From Austropuccinia psidii (lineage: Eukaryota; Basidiomycota; Pucciniomycetes; Pucciniales; Sphaerophragmiaceae), in assembly GCA_023105745.1 (NCBI GenBank), contig JALGQZ010000003.1, positions 42,246,185 to 42,310,184 on the forward strand: 64,000 nucleotides of DNA. The letters run 5' to 3'. Position numbers and translations under genes: made by a program. Below the pieces are notes generated by a model that saw nothing but the letters and a program-made list of their open reading frames with translations, did not search any database and was not told where the DNA came from. Every line of letters starts with the position of its first letter. Position 1 is the stretch's first letter. Shown piece after piece: positions 59,789 to 64,000 of this stretch.

Positions 59789-61502
59789 CAGTGCCCTGCC
59801 CAAAGTATTTGAACGCAGGCAGGGAAGCTGTATGCTCGTGGCTGCTGCGCACACGAATCGAGCGGACGACTCTCATTTGTCAGAGGTCTGGAGCCTGCTC
59901 CGGACTTAAACTTCTTAATTATTATTATTTCTTTTCCTTTCTATTTGCTTGTAATACTCTATCATAACAATGACTGCAATCATGAAAGTCAAATCCAATC
60001 ACATAAAAGACAGCCTGGAGCGCTATGACCTTAACAGCATTGCAACCTCCAACCTTCATTTTCCCAATCAACTTGTAAGAATTTGTCTTATTTTTTTTTA
60101 AAAAAAATAATATTGATTTTTTTAAATTTGCAGGTTTATATGCCTTACCTCAATATTGAAACCAGGGGACGCCTTGTTGGGATGTGCCAAGCAGGCCTCC
60201 CATTTTGAGTGATATCAGACCTTGCCGGAATTCCCCTCACAACGGTCTATGATATGATTGATAAATATCAGCATATCAGCACTGTGAGGACCCAAAAAAA
60301 AAGGCAGACCTATGATCATGAGCAAACGGGACTGCAAAGAACTCAGCCAAATAATCACCTGTGGTCGTTGATTAACGGTTGCACAGATGACCAACCTGGT
60401 GACTCACACGTTCTCCACCCAAACAATCCAGCAAGAGATCCATAAGCTCCGTAAGCACTCTCGCATCGCCCCCAGAAAGCCCTACCTCCGACCTCAAGAT
60501 CTCCAACAGCACCTTGCATTCGCCCAAGCCCACCGCCATTGGACAATAAACGATTGGGCCCAGGTCATTTGGACAGATGAATTGGCCTTTGAGCTTGGGA
60601 AAAAGGTCAATCGAGTGCGAGTTTGGAGGACCCCTCAAGAGAAGTGGAACCTTGAGAACCTTGCTGTCATCAATTGCTCATGGTCTGGGGGGCTTTTTGT
60701 GCAGCAATGCGAGCACCCATAGTTTTCCTCAACAGTTGAATGACCTCAACCAAGATGGTGCAGCAAGTCTATCGGCTGGGCCTGCTTCTATTCATAGCCT
60801 GGATGGAGCAGGCCCCCTGGATTTGTGGTTGCCACCGCCTCTTACTGATGGAGGATAACACCCCCATCCACATGGCCCAAGCAAGCACCAATTGGCAAAA
60901 TCGGCACGATATTATCAAACTTGATTGGCCAGCACATTCTCCCGACTTGAACCCAATTAAAAATTTATGGAAGGAAATGAAGAGTCAAATAAGTAAGCTC
61001 TACCAACCACAGACGGTGGAAGAGCTATGACATGTGATTAATGCCGCATGGACCAATTTCCATGTTAACCTCCTCAACAACCTCCTCTATTTAATGCCAC
61101 GACGGATGGCCATGGTCATTGAGATGAATGGAGGTCCAACTTCTTACTAGGACCTCCATTTATAAACAGTATGTTTTCCTTTTTGAATTTCTCACTGTAA
61201 ACAATCAATTTCTGATTGGTTACTCTTGTTCTTATTTATTTGGTCGTGTCTTATTTGGTTTCTTATTTTTACATGTTTTTTTTATAAAAAAGTTTTTTTA
61301 TATTTTAGTTATAAAAAATTGTTTAAGGCTTGATGACTTGTAGTTACAAAATTTTAAAATGTAAAAAAAATACTTTTGCAATTGACTTCCAAAAAAAATG
61401 CCCCATCCATGTGAGACGCCAATTGTGCAGCAAAAAAAAATAAAAAAAAATACAGTTGCCTTCCTGTATTTTTTTTGTTTGAATACTTATGGCGAGGCAC
61501 TG
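59789..61502 (+). mobile_element. Tc1/mariner element Tc1-2 (1714 bp)
   Basis: Left end CAGTGCCCTGCCCAAAGTAT, right end (inverted) CAGTGCCTCGCCATAAGTAT, each flanked by TA (59787-59788, 61503-61504). A transposase pseudogene is on the plus strand. It is the same broad family as Tc1-1 but clearly diverged, and was inserted next to it in the opposite orientation. Confidence 0.93.
59970..61150 (+). pseudogene. Tc1-2 transposase, several breaks
   Basis: The probable start is ATG 59970, with an intron at 60075-60133. Helix-turn-helix sequence follows (RGRLVGMCQAG, then after an in-frame TGA, DLAGIPLTTVYDMIDKY). The catalytic domain carries VIWTDELAFELGKK, LLMEDNTPIH and WPAHSPDLNPIKNLWKEMK. The C-terminus ends at TAG 61148-61150. 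Frameshifts lie near 60,300, 60,400, 60,700 and 60,850. As in Tc1-1, the third catalytic position is Lys (AAA). Confidence 0.88.
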
Positions 61503-61506
61503 TACA

Positions 61507-61551
61507 ACCATGCCTGTACAATACAGTTCAGCTGTATTGTACAGGCATGGT
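61507..61551. repeat. Perfect 20-bp inverted repeat with 5-bp loop
   Basis: The arm ACCATGCCTGTACAATACAG is followed by TTCAG and its exact reverse complement. It starts three bases after the Tc1-2 target TA. It contains the CTGTACA-like motif also seen at other transposon ends here. It could be a fold-back terminal repeat, a tiny MITE or a hairpin terminator. Confidence 0.9.
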
Positions 61552-61824
61552 CTTTCTTTTGGCTTACTTGCATGCACAAACCGTTGAAGGCACCCAATGG
61601 CCCTGGGAAAGTGAGTAGACAACATCATCATTTCATGTTTTACAACTACGACACATAACAATAAAAAAAAGAAAAAAATCAAGTCTTTTTTCACTACAAT
61701 ATGTCTTTTTTGGGGGGCCTAAAGATGCTACAAGCAATTGGGAAATAGAAAATAATTATTTTTTGCAAAAAAAAGAACAATTTCAAGTAAGAGAAAAAAA
61801 TGAGCTTACCTTGAGAATAAAACC

Positions 61825-62841
61825 CTCAGTAGTGGATGGGGCCACCATGTCAATTGCTTATTTCCTGCATTCATTTTGGCATGGTCTTGAAAAGCTGATT
61901 GAGGTGCTGACTTGGGATGTCATTCCAGGCAGCAGTGATAGCTGCCTGAAGTTCATCCATTGTTTGGGGCTGGGAAAAGGTGAAAACTTGAAATTTGATC
62001 TTCTTCCAAAGGTTTTAGATCTGATTCATATTGGGAGAGTGAGGTGGCCACTGAAGTTTGACAAGGCCATTATGTTTGTGCCACCCTTAGCTGACTTGAG
62101 CAGTGTGAATTGGTGCCCCATCTTCCATCAGGGTTAGTCACTGGCGTCCAAGGACATATGGGGCCCGTTCCATGTGCTTGACAAATGGCCAAAGAGCCAT
62201 TCATTAAATGTTTGAAACCAGGTCGGCCTTGGAGAATTACAAGGGGGCCTTTTGTGCCTCCACAAAAAGCCCCCCACACTATTACAGATTGACGGCCTGA
62301 TTGGTGATTTACTGCCAAGCTCTCAAGGTTAAATTTTTGGCTAGCTGTCCTCCAAACACGCACCCAATAAGATTTCTTGCCAAGCTCAAACGACGACTTG
62401 TTGGTCCAAATAGCTGGAGCCCAATCAGTGATCCTCCAGTGTTGGTGTTCATGAGCAAATGCCAATTGTTGTTGGAAGTCTTGCGGCCTGAGTTAGGGCT
62501 TTTTAGGAGCAATTCTGGACTGCTTGCCAAGTTGGTGTATCTCTTGTTGGACAGTTCTTGTTAAGACTTGAGCTGTAAGCATATTGGTAGCTTGGGCAAC
62601 AGTGAGGTGACAGTGGTGTGATTATTCTTGATAAATCCCGAAAATCACACTCATTCATCTTGGTAGGGCGGCCGGTCTTTGAAGCTGTTTTGCAAGTGCC
62701 TCAAAGGTTGAATTGCTGGATGGTTTTGTAAACCGTTGATAGAGGTAGGTTTGAATGGGCTGCAATGGCCCAAAAGCTGAGGCCAGCCTTTTGCATTCCT
62801 ACAACATGGGCCCTTAGTTCAATGTCTAAATAAACTGGCAT
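61825..62841 (-). pseudogene. Third Tc1/mariner transposase, heavily decayed (Tc1-3)
   Basis: Starts at ATG 62841 (VYLDIELRAHVVGMQKAG, then the helix-turn-helix SNLPLSTVYKTIQQF). The catalytic domain begins at about 62,465 (HWRITDWAPAIWTNKSSFELGKK, with Asn where the first catalytic Asp belongs). The C-terminal region near 62,000 reads WPPHSP with a stop at the third catalytic site, and the end is near 61,825. The right inverted end may be AGGGCACTTTACAG at about 63,211-63,224; the left end was not found. Confidence 0.85.
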
Positions 62842-63258
62842 CGTGCGATTAAAAAAAATGATTTAAATTTTAAAAATCATGCAGAAAAAAAATTCTTAAC
62901 CTAAAAAGATGGATCAATTGATATGGTGATTGTCAGCAATGACATGAACCAAGCTTTATAAAGTTATTGAAAAATATTTGGAAAGGCCTTGTGAGTTGTT
63001 TTGGAGGAGTCATCTTCTCATTGAGGTGATTTGTTTTGACATCTTGATGAGATGGACAAATATATATCATTTGTCCAAACATAGATGGAAGAAAAAAAAT
63101 TAAGAAGTTGGAAAAAAGGGGGGAGGAACAGAATTCGTCAAATCAGAAACCAGTGAGTGTGCGCGTCCTGTACGCAGATACCTGTATGCATGTGTTTCTG
63201 TACTTCTTTCAGGGCACTTTACAGTATAGTACAGTTTTAGCCAGAACATGCAAAACAG

Positions 63259-64000
63259 TAAGCCTGCTCCCCAATCCCGGAATTTTAGGGATTTCCCGCA
63301 GTCTGCTTGGATGGGATTGGGAAAAGGGATCTTATTTTAGTGATCTAACTCCCGTTGATCAAAATAGGGATTGGGCACAGGATAGGTTTGGGATCCCTGA
63401 AGGGATTAAAAGTCACCATTGACAAAATCACATGTATTTATTACATTATAGAAATGTATAGCAGAGGAAACAAACAAGACATTAAAACTAAACTTCACCA
63501 AAAAGGAAGCCAAATGTACATGCCCACTCCTTCACAAAAGCTAACTGCTCAACATGTGCAGGCATGAGTGAAGCACGTTGATATGACAAGATTCTTCTAC
63601 CACCAGAGAACACTCTCTCTGATGGAGCACTGGTGGCTGGTATTGCCAGATAATTTTAAGCCATCACAGCCAAGGTGGGAAATAAGTTACCTCAGGACCT
63701 TCAGAACACAAGTATATCAGTGTCCTTTGGTTCTGGAGGTTCTTCAAAATACCTCTGGAGTTCCAATTCCAAGGTCCCACCTTTGTGTGTTTCTGAGGGG
63801 TACATTTTGTCCAATAAGTGTGTTGACCTTTCCACCATGATCTCATGTGGTTCGCAATCTGGAATAGTAACAAACTTCTGTGCTTCCTCTTCAAACATTT
63901 TGGTGAGTTGAGTACATGATGTTCCAAATTCACCAAGGGTAGAATTGTGAGTTAAGAAAAAGGTATGCTTCAATTGTGGGTCAAGTATAGAAGCACAGAT
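63259..64000 (-). mobile_element. hAT-3, left end only (runs off the window)
   Basis: Starts TAAGCCTGCTCCCCAATCCC, close to the hAT-2 end TAAGCCTGGGCCCC, so it is the same subfamily. The 8 bp before it, CAAAACAG, would be the target duplication; the partner is outside the window. The transposase C-terminus reads in from the right edge. Confidence 0.8.
63520..64000 (-). pseudogene. hAT-3 transposase C-terminus, frameshifted
   Basis: From the window edge to 63,701 the frame matches the hAT-2 transposase (LGEFGTSCTQL, LELELQRYFEEPPEPKDTDIL). At the tryptophan of the conserved FWK one base is missing, so the frame ends. The dimerisation domain continues in another frame at about 63,640-63,520 (SAPSERVFSGGRRILSYQRASL). 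The 5' part is beyond the window. Confidence 0.85.

Noticed and set aside
1..64000. CRISPR arrays, bacterial operons, ribosome binding sites, rRNA genes
   Set aside because: None seen; spliced genes and eukaryotic transposons show this is nuclear fungal DNA.

Overview
This 64 kb window looks like nuclear DNA of a fungus, most likely a rust fungus (Pucciniales). The base composition is very AT-rich. The two intact host genes are cut by many 50-100 nt introns with GT..AG ends, and the rest is packed with Ty3/gypsy, hAT and Tc1/mariner elements. Several transposon reading frames match, from memory only, families I associate with Austropuccinia psidii; no search was run.

Host genes. At 1837-4851 (minus) there is an intact 12-exon L-type amino-acid permease (LAT family, MUP1-like). 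At 38203-41294 (plus) there is an intact 10-exon CLC chloride/proton antiporter (Gef1/CLC-3-like) of 799 residues. A weak candidate first exon of a divergent gene lies just upstream of the CLC gene. No other host gene could be supported.

Old transposon graveyard (5-30 kb). It holds a chain of decayed gypsy pieces. Family-A LTRs and gag/leader fragments (minus orientation) occupy 7361-13489. A broken family-B gypsy element (plus orientation) runs from an LTR at 18477 through gag, protease, RT, integrase and chromodomain remnants to LTRs at 27097-30064, and is interrupted by a solo-LTR-like block at 21966-23811. The stretches 13.5-18.5 kb and 30.1-37.8 kb are AT-rich with no gene I recognise.

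Young nested insertions (42-60 kb). A Tc1/mariner element starts at 45323 and ends at 59747. It is split by an hAT element (45492-48172, 8-bp duplication ATAAGTGC) and by a 10,076-bp Ty3/gypsy chromovirus (49108-59183, 5-bp duplication ATTGC). A second hAT (42193-45315, duplication GTATGTAC) landed exactly on the outer end of the Tc1 element. To the right are a second Tc1 copy (59789-61502), a third decayed Tc1 transposase, and the left end of a third hAT that runs off the window.

Most interesting observation. In the chromovirus, a 66-nt GT..AG intron (56934-56869) spans the Gag-Pol start codon. Its removal would join an upstream leader frame to a second, +1-shifted frame that overlaps gag and has protein-like content. 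An unspliced RNA would make Gag-Pol; a spliced RNA would make a different protein from the same DNA. A decayed relic of the family at 9.3-13 kb keeps both the splice donor and part of the alternative frame.
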